DNA of 64,000 nucleotides from JAWVFM01 sp963771655 (GTDB lineage Bacteria; Actinomycetota; Thermoleophilia; Solirubrobacterales; 70-9): assembly GCA_963771655.1 (NCBI GenBank), contig CAVYUG010000014.1, positions 1 through 64,000 on the forward strand, given 5' to 3'. A model generated the notes under the pieces. It saw only the letters and a list, made by a program, of their open reading frames with translations, made no database searches and had not been told where the DNA came from. The position numbers and the translations under genes were made by a program. Below are positions 49,788-58,844 of this stretch, piece after piece; the first letter of the stretch is position 1, and each line of letters begins with the position of its first letter.

Positions 49788-51462
49788 CTCCGGCATCAAG
49801 CTCGACGGCGCGTTCGATCAGGCGCCGATCGCGATGGGGCTCGTCGGCCTCGATGGTGCCGAGCGCGGCCGCTACGTGGAGGTCAACGCCGCGCTCTGTG
49901 AGCTGAGCGGCTACCCCGCCGCCGAGCTTCTCGGCAGCGAGCCGCGCGCACACCTTCACCCGGCGGACGCGGAGGAGGACGCCCGCGCGGTCGAGCGGCT
50001 CATCGCCGGCGACGCAAAGAGCTACGAGCGCGAGCAGCGATGGCTCGCCCCCGACCGCCGCGTGATCTGGGTTCTCCTGACCGCCTCGCTCGTTCGTGAC
50101 GCCGACGGAGAACCGTTCTACTGGCTTCGTCAGGCCCAGGACATCGACCAGCGAAAGCGCTTCGAGGGCCAGCTCGAGTTTCTCGCCCGGCACGACGCGC
50201 TCACCGGCCTGTTCAACCGCTACAGCTTCGATCGCGCGATCTCCCGCGAGCTTGCGCTGGCGCGCCGCTACGGCGGAAGCGGCGCGGTGCTGATGATGGA
50301 CATCGACAACCTGAAGCTGGTGAACGACACGCTCGGCCACTCGGCCGGAGACGAGGTGATCGCAAACGTCGCCCACCTCCTGACGGAACGGCTACGGGAG
50401 ACCGACGTGCTGGCGCGAGTGGGCGGCGACGAGTTCGCCGCGCTTCTCGCGCGCATCGATCGCGAGCAGGCGGAGGAGGTGGCCACCAGCCTCGTCGCCG
50501 TCGTGCGCGAGGGCAGCTTCCTGGCCGGCGTCGAACGGTCGCTTCCGGTCACGCTGAGCGTCGGCGTGGCGTCGTACGCCGGCGAGGATCCGACGAACGC
50601 GGCCGACCTGATGATCGACGCCGACGTCGCGATGTACGAGGCGAAGCACGCCGGACGCGACCGGGTCGCCCTGTCGCGAGCAGGCGCTGAGGGGCGGGTG
50701 CGAACGAGGGTGAGCTGGTCGGAGCGGATCCGCGCCGCCCTCGAGGAGGAGCTGTTCGTGCTGCACGCGCAGCCGATCCTCGACCTGGAGACCGATGTGG
50801 TCACCCAGCACGAGCTGCTGCTTCGAATGCCGGGCGAAGCCGGCGAGCTGCTCCTCCCCGGGTCGTTCCTCTACGACGCGGAGCGCTTCGGCCTGATCGG
50901 CGAGATCGACCTTTGGGTGACAACGCAGGCGATCGAGCTGCTCGCTTCCGATCCCGGGCTGGGCAGGATCGAGGTCAACATCTCGGGCCAGTCCACGGTC
51001 GACCCCGAATTCCCCGGCCACGTCAAGCATGAGCTCGACCGGTGCCGCGTCGACGCCTCCCGCCTGATCTTCGAGATCGCCGAGACGACCGCCATCACCA
51101 ACATGCAGCGGGCCCGCCGGTTCACCTCTCAGCTTGCGGCGATCGGCTGCGGGTTCGCCCTCGACGACTTCGGCTCGGGCTTCGGCTCCTTCTACTACCT
51201 CAAGTACCTGCCGTTCGACTTCGTGAAGATCGACGGCGAGTACATCGAGCACCTGAGCGCGAGCGAGACCGACCTGCTGATCGTGCGGGCGATCGTCGAG
51301 ATCGTTCGCGGCCTCGGCAAGCGAACGATCGCGGAGTTCGTCGGCGACGCGAGAACGGTCGAGCTGCTGCGCTCCGAGGGTGTCGACTACGCGCAGGGGA
51401 ACCACGTCGGGCAACCCCGGCCGTTTGCGGAGGCGTTTGCGAGTTTCGCGAGCGGGCGCTAG
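49777..51462 (+). CDS. PAS-GGDEF-EAL cyclic-di-GMP signalling protein
   Basis: 561 residues. PAS about 10-130 (GRYVEVNAALCELSGYPAAEL). GGDEF domain with RHDALTGLFNRYSFD and an intact RVGGDEFAALL near 214-224, so diguanylate cyclase activity is likely. The EAL domain carries ELLLRM in place of EALLR, keeps the catalytic-type Asn, Glu and DDFGSGFGSF, VKIDGEYI, but has TIAEFVGDA where AEGVE is usual, so phosphodiesterase activity is doubtful. The start overlaps the preceding gene. Its stop shares CTAG with the convergent gene. Confidence 0.93.
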   Translation: MEVSSGIKLDGAFDQAPIAMGLVGLDGAERGRYVEVNAALCELSGYPAAELLGSEPRAHLHPADAEEDARAVERLIAGDAKSYEREQRWLAPDRRVIWVLLTASLVRDADGEPFYWLRQAQDIDQRKRFEGQLEFLARHDALTGLFNRYSFDRAISRELALARRYGGSGAVLMMDIDNLKLVNDTLGHSAGDEVIANVAHLLTERLRETDVLARVGGDEFAALLARIDREQAEEVATSLVAVVREGSFLAGVERSLPVTLSVGVASYAGEDPTNAADLMIDADVAMYEAKHAGRDRVALSRAGAEGRVRTRVSWSERIRAALEEELFVLHAQPILDLETDVVTQHELLLRMPGEAGELLLPGSFLYDAERFGLIGEIDLWVTTQAIELLASDPGLGRIEVNISGQSTVDPEFPGHVKHELDRCRVDASRLIFEIAETTAITNMQRARRFTSQLAAIGCGFALDDFGSGFGSFYYLKYLPFDFVKIDGEYIEHLSASETDLLIVRAIVEIVRGLGKRTIAEFVGDARTVELLRSEGVDYAQGNHVGQPRPFAEAFASFASGR

Positions 51463-51881
51463 CTCTCGGGGGACGCCACCGGGTTCCCGCCGTCGCCCTC
51501 GGGCTCGAGCTGGAAGTACTCGACGGCGAGGTCCGGGTTGACGTGGACCTGGCTCATATACACCGCGACCCTGCGGCCCGTCGCCTCCTCGACGACGTCG
51601 CGGAACTCGACCTCCATCGCCTCCTGGAACTTGCGACGGATGTTCCGCACCGAGTCGGCCTCGTCGCGGTCGATCAGGGTCCGCTCGACCTTGGTGAAGC
51701 CGCCGGTGAGCACGGTGATCACGGTGTCGTTTACGAGGTGGGTCTTGGCCTTCGTGGGCCCCCGGCCGTAGTAGCGGCTGTGGAGCTGGACGAGGCCCCG
51801 GGAAACTGCTGCGAGCCGCTCGCCCTGTTCGGGATAGACGGTTCCGATGGCGCCATCTTGAGGTGCGCTTTGGTCGGCCAT
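51459..51881 (-). CDS. DUF2294-family protein
   Basis: 140 residues. The RYYGRGPTKAKTHLVNDTVI segment, then LTGGFTKVERTLIDRDEAD and FRDVVEEATGRRVAVYMSQV, matches my recollection of the DUF2294 family, whose biochemical role is not established. ATG 51881. The stop overlaps the convergent signalling gene in a shared CTAG. Confidence 0.75.
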   Translation of the reverse strand: MADQSAPQDGAIGTVYPEQGERLAAVSRGLVQLHSRYYGRGPTKAKTHLVNDTVITVLTGGFTKVERTLIDRDEADSVRNIRRKFQEAMEVEFRDVVEEATGRRVAVYMSQVHVNPDLAVEYFQLEPEGDGGNPVASPES

Positions 51882-52031
51882 TCCTGGCCTCTCTCGCGCC
51901 TCTTTAGGAATCGGCCCCGGCAAAGGAAACGCGAAGTTCAGCCGGAGCGCGCTACCAGTGAGGGTACCACCGGGTGCCGGGGCCCCGCGCGACCTTCACC
52001 TCGGGCCCGCTGCTCGTAGGCTTGCCGCGGG

Positions 52032-53333
52032 ATGGCGGCCGAATGGCGCAACTGGGCGGGTGATCAGGCGTGCCGGCCGGTCGCGATCGAGCGGCCCGCA
52101 GGCGTGGAGGACGTCGCCGCCGCCGTCGGCCGGGCTCGCGAGCGTGGCCTCGTGGTACGGGCGCGGGGCTCCGGGCATTCGTTCACCGAGACGGCGCTCA
52201 CCGACGGCGTGATGCTCGACCTCTCGCGGATGTCGCGCATGATCGAGGCCGACCGGGCCAGCGGCCGCGTTCGCGCCGAGGGCGGCGTCGCCCTCAAGGC
52301 GCTGAACGGCCGGCTCGACGAGGTCGGCCTCGCGATGGAGAACCTCGGCGACATCGACGTCCAGACCATTGCCGGCGCGATCTCGACGGCGACCCACGGA
52401 ACCGGTGCCGGACTGCGCAACATCTCCGCGCAGGTCGAGGCGATTCAGCTCGTCGACGGCCAGGGGGAGGTGAGGGAGCTCGATGTCGATGGCGATGAGC
52501 TTCGCGCCGCGAGGGTCTCGATCGGCGCCCTCGGCGTGATCACCGCGGTCACGCTCCGCACGGTCCCGGCCTTCACGCTGCGCCGCGTCGATGAGCCGAG
52601 GCCGCTGACCGACGTCCTCGACTCGATCGACGAGCTCGCCGAGCGCAACGACCACTTCGAGTTCTTCACCCTCCCGCACACCGAGACGGCGCTCGTCATC
52701 GAGCGCAACCGCACCGACGAGGCGCCGCGGCCGCGCGGCCGGCTCGGCGCGTGGGCCAACGACGTGCTGCTCGAGAACCACGCGCTCGGGCTCCTGGCGA
52801 GGACCGGAAGGCGGTTTCCATCCGCGAACCCCACGCTGGCCCGATTCGCGGCCCGGATGCTGTCTCGCACGGAGAAGGTCGTTCGAAGCCACGAGGCGTT
52901 CGCCTCGGAGCGCCGGGTCCGCTTCACCGAGATGGAATACGCGGTCCCGCGCGAGCACGGGCCCGAGGCGCTGCGTCGCGTCGTGGAGCTGATCCGCTCG
53001 CGGCCGGTCGAGGTGTTCTTCCCGATCGAGTTCCGCGTCGTCGCCCCCGACGACGCGCTGCTGAGCCCCGCCCACGAGCGTGCGACGGCCTACATCGCCG
53101 TTCACCAGTTCGAGGGGATGGAGTGGCGTCCCTACTTCGAGGCCGTCGAGGCGATCATGCGGGACTACGACGGCCGTCCCCATTGGGGAAAGCGCCACTT
53201 CCAGACGGCGGAGACGCTCGCGCCGCTCTACCCGCGGTGGGACGATTTCCAGCGCGCCCGCGCCCAGCTCGATCCCGCGGGCACGTTTCGCAACGAGTAC
53301 ACGGATCGGGTCCTCGGAGCGCCGGTCGCCTAG
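52032..53333 (+). CDS. FAD-linked aldonolactone oxidase-like enzyme (VAO family)
   Basis: 433 residues. FAD-binding domain with RARGSGHSFTETALTDG near residues 44-60 (His is the usual covalent-FAD position), NLGDIDVQTIAGAISTATHG, and the substrate domain ending DGRPHWGKRHFQTAE, the HWxK signature of D-arabinono- and L-gulono-1,4-lactone oxidases. Oxidises a sugar or lactone with O2 as acceptor. Monocistronic. Confidence 0.9.
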   Translation: MAAEWRNWAGDQACRPVAIERPAGVEDVAAAVGRARERGLVVRARGSGHSFTETALTDGVMLDLSRMSRMIEADRASGRVRAEGGVALKALNGRLDEVGLAMENLGDIDVQTIAGAISTATHGTGAGLRNISAQVEAIQLVDGQGEVRELDVDGDELRAARVSIGALGVITAVTLRTVPAFTLRRVDEPRPLTDVLDSIDELAERNDHFEFFTLPHTETALVIERNRTDEAPRPRGRLGAWANDVLLENHALGLLARTGRRFPSANPTLARFAARMLSRTEKVVRSHEAFASERRVRFTEMEYAVPREHGPEALRRVVELIRSRPVEVFFPIEFRVVAPDDALLSPAHERATAYIAVHQFEGMEWRPYFEAVEAIMRDYDGRPHWGKRHFQTAETLAPLYPRWDDFQRARAQLDPAGTFRNEYTDRVLGAPVA

Positions 53334-54292
53334 GCCGCGGCGGTGGCCCCTCGCTTCTCCACCTGGCGCGAGGCGCTGATTCGGATGACATCCCAGGCGA
53401 GGCCGCACCGCTCGAGGCCGGAGATGAGCCAGCCGCCCGGGTCGAGCTCCCAGCGTCCCAGCCCGTGACGGGCCGACGTGGGGAACGCGTGGTGGTTGTT
53501 GTGCCAGGCCTCGCCGAACGCGAGCGGGGCCAGCCAGGCGAGATTCCGCGACTCATCACCGGTCGGGAACGGGCGCCGTCCGAAGTAGTGGCACAGGGAG
53601 TTGATGCTGAAGGTCACGTGGTGCAGGAGGAAGATGCGCACCGCGCCGCCCCACAGGAGGCCCGTCAGCCCGCCAACGATCGAGCCGGTCAACGCGACAC
53701 CGAGGCCGAACGGGACCGCCAGCCCGGCCACCACGAGGAGTGGAAACGCCGCGCTGATGACTCGAAGATCACGATCGGCGAGGAGGTCCTTCGCGTAACG
53801 GGCCGGATTCGCCATGTCCTTGCCGCGGAACATCCAGCCGACGTGCGCGTGGCCGAGCCCGCGCAGCGCTCCCCGCCAGCCCGGTGCCGTCTCGACGTGA
53901 GGGCTGTGGGGATCGCCGGCGCGATCCGAGAAGCGATGGTGTTTGCGGTGGGTTGCGACCCACTCGACGACGGGTCCCTCGACCGCCATCGAGCCGAGCA
54001 CGGCCAGCACCCCCCGCATCGCGCGCGTGGTCTTGAAGCTTCGGTGCGTGAAGAGCCGGTGATAGCCGACGGTGATGCCGAATCCGGTGAGCGCGTAGGT
54101 GATCGCCAGGACCACGAGGTCCTGCCAATGGAGCGCGCCGCCCCACGCGAGCCATCCCCCCAACCCGAGTGCGACGGCCGGCACGCCGAAGACGACCGTC
54201 CGCACGATGCGCTCCGAGGTCTCGTTGTCGATCGGAACCGTTTCGGCGCGCGGGGCTGCAGCCGTCGGCAACGGCTGACTCGATGCGCTCAT
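53330..54292 (-). CDS. Membrane fatty acid (acyl-CoA) desaturase
   Basis: 320 residues. Di-iron His boxes HRLFTHRSF near 85, HRKHH near 122 and HNNHH near 263, separated by paired transmembrane helices: the delta-9 desaturase pattern. Introduces a double bond into acyl chains. ATG 54292; the longer frame to 54388 adds nothing recognisable. No rubredoxin or ferredoxin gene is adjacent. Confidence 0.93.
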   Translation of the reverse strand: MSASSQPLPTAAAPRAETVPIDNETSERIVRTVVFGVPAVALGLGGWLAWGGALHWQDLVVLAITYALTGFGITVGYHRLFTHRSFKTTRAMRGVLAVLGSMAVEGPVVEWVATHRKHHRFSDRAGDPHSPHVETAPGWRGALRGLGHAHVGWMFRGKDMANPARYAKDLLADRDLRVISAAFPLLVVAGLAVPFGLGVALTGSIVGGLTGLLWGGAVRIFLLHHVTFSINSLCHYFGRRPFPTGDESRNLAWLAPLAFGEAWHNNHHAFPTSARHGLGRWELDPGGWLISGLERCGLAWDVIRISASRQVEKRGATAAA

Positions 54293-54443
54293 CTGGCCTC
54301 CTTCGATCTTCAAGCCCATCTCGCGCATACGCGCCGCTGGGCGTTGAATCTCAGTTGATGGAAACGGGTCTTCGTCCCAGGTGGGCACCCGCGAGGTCGG
54401 AGGCCAATCCGTCGGTCAGTCAAACGTCGGCTTGGTCGGCTGG

Positions 54444-55310
54444 TCAGCGACCGTCCACGTCCACCGTAACAGGATCCTGGCCCGGCGCAGGAACGAGGGC
54501 GGCACCGCCGACCACGAGGAAGAACGCGAGCACGCGGGCGGTGATCCCGAGCGGGCCGGACCCGATCGGCTCGCCGAAGACGAGGACGCCGCCGAGGATC
54601 GCGGCGAGGTTGGCCGCCACCGACGTGATCGCAATGACCTCGACGGCAAGGCCGATCTGGAGGCTGCGAGCGGATGCGTAGAAGGAGACGACGAATGCCG
54701 CCAGCGCCGTGAGCGTCCACGGGCTGATCAGGCCGAGCAGTGGCCCCTGCGCGTGCGTGAGGTACTTGATCGCGACGTCGGAGACCCCGAATAGGACACC
54801 CGCGGCCGTGGCGAGCAGTAGCGCGGTGCGGCGCTGCGCGATGTCTCGGCGCATCGAGATACTCGCCAAGCCGACGCCAAACAGCAGGATGGCGCTCTCG
54901 AAGGCGATCAAGGCCGCCAGCGAGTAGCGCTGCGGCCCCTCCGCCGTCGTGGTGACGCCGATGACGGCCAGGCCGGCGGCCGTGATGCCGACGCCGGCCC
55001 ACTGGCGCCGTTCGAGGTGAAACCCGAAGAACCGCTCCGCTAGCACCGCGAGGAAGACGAGGCCTCCGGACAGGACCGCCTGCACGCTCGTGAGGGGCGC
55101 CAGCGAGAGCGCTCCGACGTGCAGGCCCCAGGCGACGAGCGAGACGATCCATCCGACCAGGAACCATCGCGAGCGAAACAGCGCGGCAGCGCTGCGTGCC
55201 GGGTGCCGCAGCCGGATCGATGGCGCGAGCACCGCGCCTCGCTGCTTGAGCAGGAATCCGAGGTTGGTGCCCAGGGCCGATCCCAGGGCGAGGATCAGTC
55301 CCAGGATCAT
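54444..55310 (-). CDS. DMT-superfamily (EamA/NIPA-like) permease
   Basis: 288 residues with about nine hydrophobic helices: GLILALGSALGTNLGFLLKQ, then GALSLAPLTSVQAVLSGGLV and AVEVIAITSVAANLAAILGG. Substrate unknown. It follows the racemase-like gene by 12 bases, so they may share a transcript. Confidence 0.85.
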   Translation of the reverse strand: MILGLILALGSALGTNLGFLLKQRGAVLAPSIRLRHPARSAAALFRSRWFLVGWIVSLVAWGLHVGALSLAPLTSVQAVLSGGLVFLAVLAERFFGFHLERRQWAGVGITAAGLAVIGVTTTAEGPQRYSLAALIAFESAILLFGVGLASISMRRDIAQRRTALLLATAAGVLFGVSDVAIKYLTHAQGPLLGLISPWTLTALAAFVVSFYASARSLQIGLAVEVIAITSVAANLAAILGGVLVFGEPIGSGPLGITARVLAFFLVVGGAALVPAPGQDPVTVDVDGR

Positions 55311-55322
55311 CGCGTCCCCGCC

Positions 55323-56570
55323 CTAGCGGAAGCCGATTCCCTCGCCGCGGTAGGTCGGCACCTCGTCGACGATCCTGTCGCCGGACACGAGGTGCAGCGA
55401 GTCGAAGTGCTCGCAAAGCTCGCCGGCCTTCGCGTGCCGCATGTAGACGCGATCGCCGACGCGAAGCGTGCGCGTCGGGGTGCCGATCACGGGCGTCTGC
55501 ACCTCCCCGGCTCCCTCCTGGCGGTCGAGCCGCAGGCCTTCGGGGAGGTAGGGCTCGGGAAGGCGGTCGCGGCCGGCCGGGCCCGACGCCACGTAGCCGC
55601 CGCCGAGCGCGGTGGCGACGCCCGGCCCCGGCCGCCGCACGACCGGGAGGACGAAGAAGGCAGCGGGGACCAGGTCAAGGGAGCGGTAGTCATCGAAGAG
55701 GTGCGGCGCGTAGAAGCCGGACCCCGCGGTCAGCTCCGTCACGATCCCGGCGGAGGCGGTGCGGGAGAGGCTGCCCGTTCCTCCGCCGTTGACGAACTGC
55801 GGCTCGGCAACCTCGCGGACGGCGGCGATCACCTGCGGCAGCCGGCGCCGAAGGTCGCGCTCGGACGCGCGCTGCATGGCGCGGATCGCAGCACTTCGGA
55901 GCGGCCGGCCGGGGACTCGGTCGCCGACGCCGGCGATCTGCCCCTCGTAGGCCATGACGCCCGCGAGCCGCGTGCCCGGCCGGGCCTCGGCGTCCTCTGC
56001 CAGGCGGCGCGCCTGCGCGGGGAAATGGATCGGTGATCGCTTCGGCCCGATCCGGACGAAGCGGCCGCGACCCAGCCACAACCCGGCGTCGACGTCGAGG
56101 CACATCGGTATCTGCGCCGGCCCGCCGCCGATGGTCGATTCGACGAGGTCGAGGTGCGCCTCGGCATCGAACATCAGCGTCGGCGAGGTCTCGGGCCTGG
56201 CGGTCGCGAACTCGACCAGGCGCCTCATCGCCTCGCGGTCGACCGTGGGATAGGCGACCACCACGTCGTCGAATCCCAGCTCGGCGAGGTGAAGGGCCTC
56301 GTGGAGCGTGAACGCGAGGACGCCCCGAAAGCCCTCGTCGAGCGCTTCGATACGGCGCAGCATGCCGACCGATCGCACCGACTTCGAGGCGATCCTGATC
56401 GGCAGGTCTCCGGCCTGCGCTCGCATCGCCCTGGCGTTGGCGGCGAGCGCGTCCAGGTCGACGAACGCGAATGGTGGCTCCACCGTCTGGAAGATCGACT
56501 CGTAGCGTTCGAGAAGCGCCTCGCGGTCGATGACGAGCGGCGAGGCGGCGGCGGTCTCGGTAGCTGTCAA
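55323..56570 (-). CDS. PLP-dependent alanine racemase-N/D-amino acid aldolase-like enzyme
   Basis: 415 residues. Alanine racemase-type barrel with the likely PLP-binding Lys in PIRIASKSVRSV near residue 63, followed by FTLHEALHLAELGFDDVVVA; the C-terminal domain (IGTPTRTLRVGDRVYMRHAK, GELCEHFDSLHLV) has the metal-binding His/Cys of D-serine dehydratase/D-threonine aldolase-like proteins. It probably cleaves or dehydrates a D-amino acid. TTG start at 56570; no ATG or GTG is available nearby. Confidence 0.87.
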   Translation of the reverse strand: MTATETAAASPLVIDREALLERYESIFQTVEPPFAFVDLDALAANARAMRAQAGDLPIRIASKSVRSVGMLRRIEALDEGFRGVLAFTLHEALHLAELGFDDVVVAYPTVDREAMRRLVEFATARPETSPTLMFDAEAHLDLVESTIGGGPAQIPMCLDVDAGLWLGRGRFVRIGPKRSPIHFPAQARRLAEDAEARPGTRLAGVMAYEGQIAGVGDRVPGRPLRSAAIRAMQRASERDLRRRLPQVIAAVREVAEPQFVNGGGTGSLSRTASAGIVTELTAGSGFYAPHLFDDYRSLDLVPAAFFVLPVVRRPGPGVATALGGGYVASGPAGRDRLPEPYLPEGLRLDRQEGAGEVQTPVIGTPTRTLRVGDRVYMRHAKAGELCEHFDSLHLVSGDRIVDEVPTYRGEGIGFR

Positions 56571-56662
56571 CGCCTGGCGAGCGTATCGAGTGCCGCCTCG
56601 GGCGAGCCCGAGGCGGCACTAGAATCGCCTGTGCGATCGGGGCCGTGCTTCCGGTCGCCACC

Positions 56663-56752
56663 GGAGAGGTGGCCGAGTGGCTGAAGGCACTCGCCTGCTA
56701 AGCGAGTAGGGGGCGACAAGCTCTCTCGAGGGTTCGAATCCCTCCCTCTCCG
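56663..56752 (+). tRNA. tRNA-Ser (anticodon GCT)
   Basis: 90-nt class II tRNA. Acceptor GGAGAGG pairs with CCTCTCC, anticodon loop CTGCTAA gives GCT, long variable arm, T loop TTCGAAT, discriminator G. CCA is not encoded. Confidence 0.96.
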
Positions 56753-56933
56753 CTTGGAACCTGGCGCGTACGTGAGCGTCTGTGACGCGTGGGTACCCCG
56801 GGCGGCGGCCGAACCGCTGGTGTTCCTCATCCTCGAAGCGGTGGGCACCGGGAAACCTGCAACCCACGCGGCGGAGGAGATCGATGGTCGTCTGCGCGCG
56901 GACCTCGGCCAGGGATGGACCGGCGATGTGGCG

Positions 56934-57854
56934 ATGATTGCGCGTGGAATCCGCCGCGTCCGCGCTAAGAGGCGCGCGGATCGGGCGCTTCGGTGGCTCG
57001 GCCCCCGCCTCGCAAGGCGGATGCCCGCATCTTTTCGAGGGTCCCTTGCAGGGATCTACCGACCGCTCGCTCGCCATCTCGCGGCGGCCGGTTGCCGTCG
57101 AAGATACGGGCGCCGGTTCGTTTCGAAGATCGACGAGGAGGACGACCTGCTGCACTACGGGCTCGACGTCGCGCGGGCCACCGAGCCCGCGTTCCGCTAT
57201 TACCGCGCGGCGGAGAGCTACTTCGGGGGTGGTGAATGGAACGCGACCCAAGTGGTGGACACTTTCGCCGACGTTGGCTGCTCGCTTCACGGGGCCGGAA
57301 CCTTCCTCGAGTTCGCGTGTGGGTATGGGCGGCTGACGCGTCACTTCGTCTACCTGATCGGGCCCTCGAAGATCACGGTGTCCGACATCGACCGTCGTGC
57401 GGTCGACTTCGTGACGACGAAGCTTGGAGTGCGAGGGTTCCCCTCGGCGCGAACGCCTGAAGAGCTGACCCACGATGCCCGGTACGACGTGATCGCGGTG
57501 ATCTCGCTGTTCAGCCACCTTCCGATGGAGCACTGGGGCCCCTGGCTCAGGCGAATGAGCCAAATGCTCAACGCGGGTGGGTTCATGCTGTTTTCGGTGC
57601 TCGGCATGCACGCGTGGGACATCAACGTCACCGACGCTCGCAAGGAGGCTTTCCAGGTCAAGGCGGACGGGTTCCTCTACGGAGAGTGGAACGAGACGCG
57701 CGGGCGCCTGAGCACGGAGGACTATGGGATGTCGTATGTGAGCGAGCGCTTCGTGGAGCGGCTGGTTGCAGACAACTTCGCGGGTCGCGTCGTCAAATCG
57801 GCGCCCCGAGGATTGAACGACTTCCAGGACGTATATGTGCTCCAGGCCAGCTGA
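56934..57854 (+). CDS. SAM-dependent methyltransferase
   Basis: 306 residues from ATG 56934 (open to TTG 56754, with GTG 56772 as an alternative). The N-terminus is basic. Motif I GTFLEFACGYGRLTRHFVYL near residue 125, KITVSDIDRRAVDF (acidic residue binding ribose) near 150, and RYDVIAVISLFSHLPMEHWG. Class I methyltransferase; substrate not identified. It lies directly after tRNA-Ser. Confidence 0.85.
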   Translation: MIARGIRRVRAKRRADRALRWLGPRLARRMPASFRGSLAGIYRPLARHLAAAGCRRRYGRRFVSKIDEEDDLLHYGLDVARATEPAFRYYRAAESYFGGGEWNATQVVDTFADVGCSLHGAGTFLEFACGYGRLTRHFVYLIGPSKITVSDIDRRAVDFVTTKLGVRGFPSARTPEELTHDARYDVIAVISLFSHLPMEHWGPWLRRMSQMLNAGGFMLFSVLGMHAWDINVTDARKEAFQVKADGFLYGEWNETRGRLSTEDYGMSYVSERFVERLVADNFAGRVVKSAPRGLNDFQDVYVLQAS

Positions 57855-57891
57855 ATCAAGTCAGGACGAACGGACGCCGAGGAATACGACG

Positions 57892-58844
57892 ATGGCGCCG
57901 CGAATTCTCACGGCCGCCGTTGCCGCCCTAGCCGCCCTCTCGCTCGCATCATGCGGCGGCGACACCGAGGCGACGGCCACGCCTCCGAAGCCCCGGGTCG
58001 CCGAGCGTCCGGCCAGCCGACACCAGGCCCCGCAGCCTCCGGCGAGCCGGCAGCCGGCCCGGCAGCGTCCCGCGAGCCAACACCGGGCCCCGCAGCCTCC
58101 GGCGACCAAAACCGGGGCTCGCAGCCTCCGGCGAGCCGGCACCGGGCGCGGCGTCCGGCGAGCCGGCGTCCGGCCCGGCTGCGATCGGCGAATCGCGACT
58201 CGGTTGCCGCCAGGCCACGCCGAGGCCCGAGCCTCTCTGTGCCCCGTGGCGGCTACCCCGTCCTCTACGTGCGGGCGGGACGGCACGTCGCCCTGCGCAC
58301 CGGCCCCCGCGGCCGCCTGGTCCACCGGGTGGGCGGCCGCACGATCTTCGGGTCGCCCACGGCGCTCTCGGTAGTGCGCAGCACGCGGCACTGGGCGGGT
58401 GTGACGACGCCCTACCTCGCGAACGACCAGCTCGCCTGGGTGAAGCTCGACCGCCGTCGACTCGCCGCGTCGTCGACGCGCCTCGCGATCGCGGTGAGCC
58501 TCTCGACCCGCCGCGCGGAGCTGATCGACGGGCACACCGTCCTGCGCCGCTTCGCGGTCACGGTCGGGGCGGCGGGGTCGACCACCCCAACCGGGCGCTT
58601 CGCGGTCACCGATACCTTCCGCGGCGGGCTCAATCCGGCCTACGGCTGCTGCGCGCTCGCGCTCACGGCCCGCCAGCCGAATCTGCCGTCCGGCTGGCTC
58701 GGGGGGAGCCGGGTCGCGATCCACGGCACCTATGGGCCGGTCGGGTACGCCGTCTCACACGGCTGCATCCGGGCCGAGAACGCCGACGTTTCCGCGCTGG
58801 TGGCCCACGTGCCCGTGGGCACGCCGGTCTTCATCGAGGCCTAG
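57892..58844 (+). pseudogene. L,D-transpeptidase (YkuD) lipoprotein, frameshifted in its Pro/Ala linker
   Basis: N-terminal lipoprotein signal ILTAAVAALAALSLASCGGD starts at ATG 57892. A linker with a 60-base period follows (58021 and 58081 begin the same string), then a YkuD domain in a different frame: HGTYGPVGYAVSHGCIRAEN with catalytic Cys, preceded by STTPTGRFAVTDTFRGG. The frame must change at least once between about 58010 and 58250, perhaps more than once, because a third frame also reads Pro/Ala-rich there. Intact, it would crosslink peptidoglycan. Stop overlaps the convergent gene in CTAG. Confidence 0.8.

Noticed and set aside
56567..57611. Minus-strand frames ending in peptides like REGFEPSRELVAPYS
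   Set aside because: This is the antisense of tRNA-Ser and the methyltransferase gene, a common false gene at Ser tRNAs.
58021..58140. Possible CRISPR or IS remnant in the Pro/Ala linker
   Set aside because: The 60-base periodicity encodes a Pro/Ala linker typical of cell-wall lipoproteins, and no spacers or terminal repeats are present.
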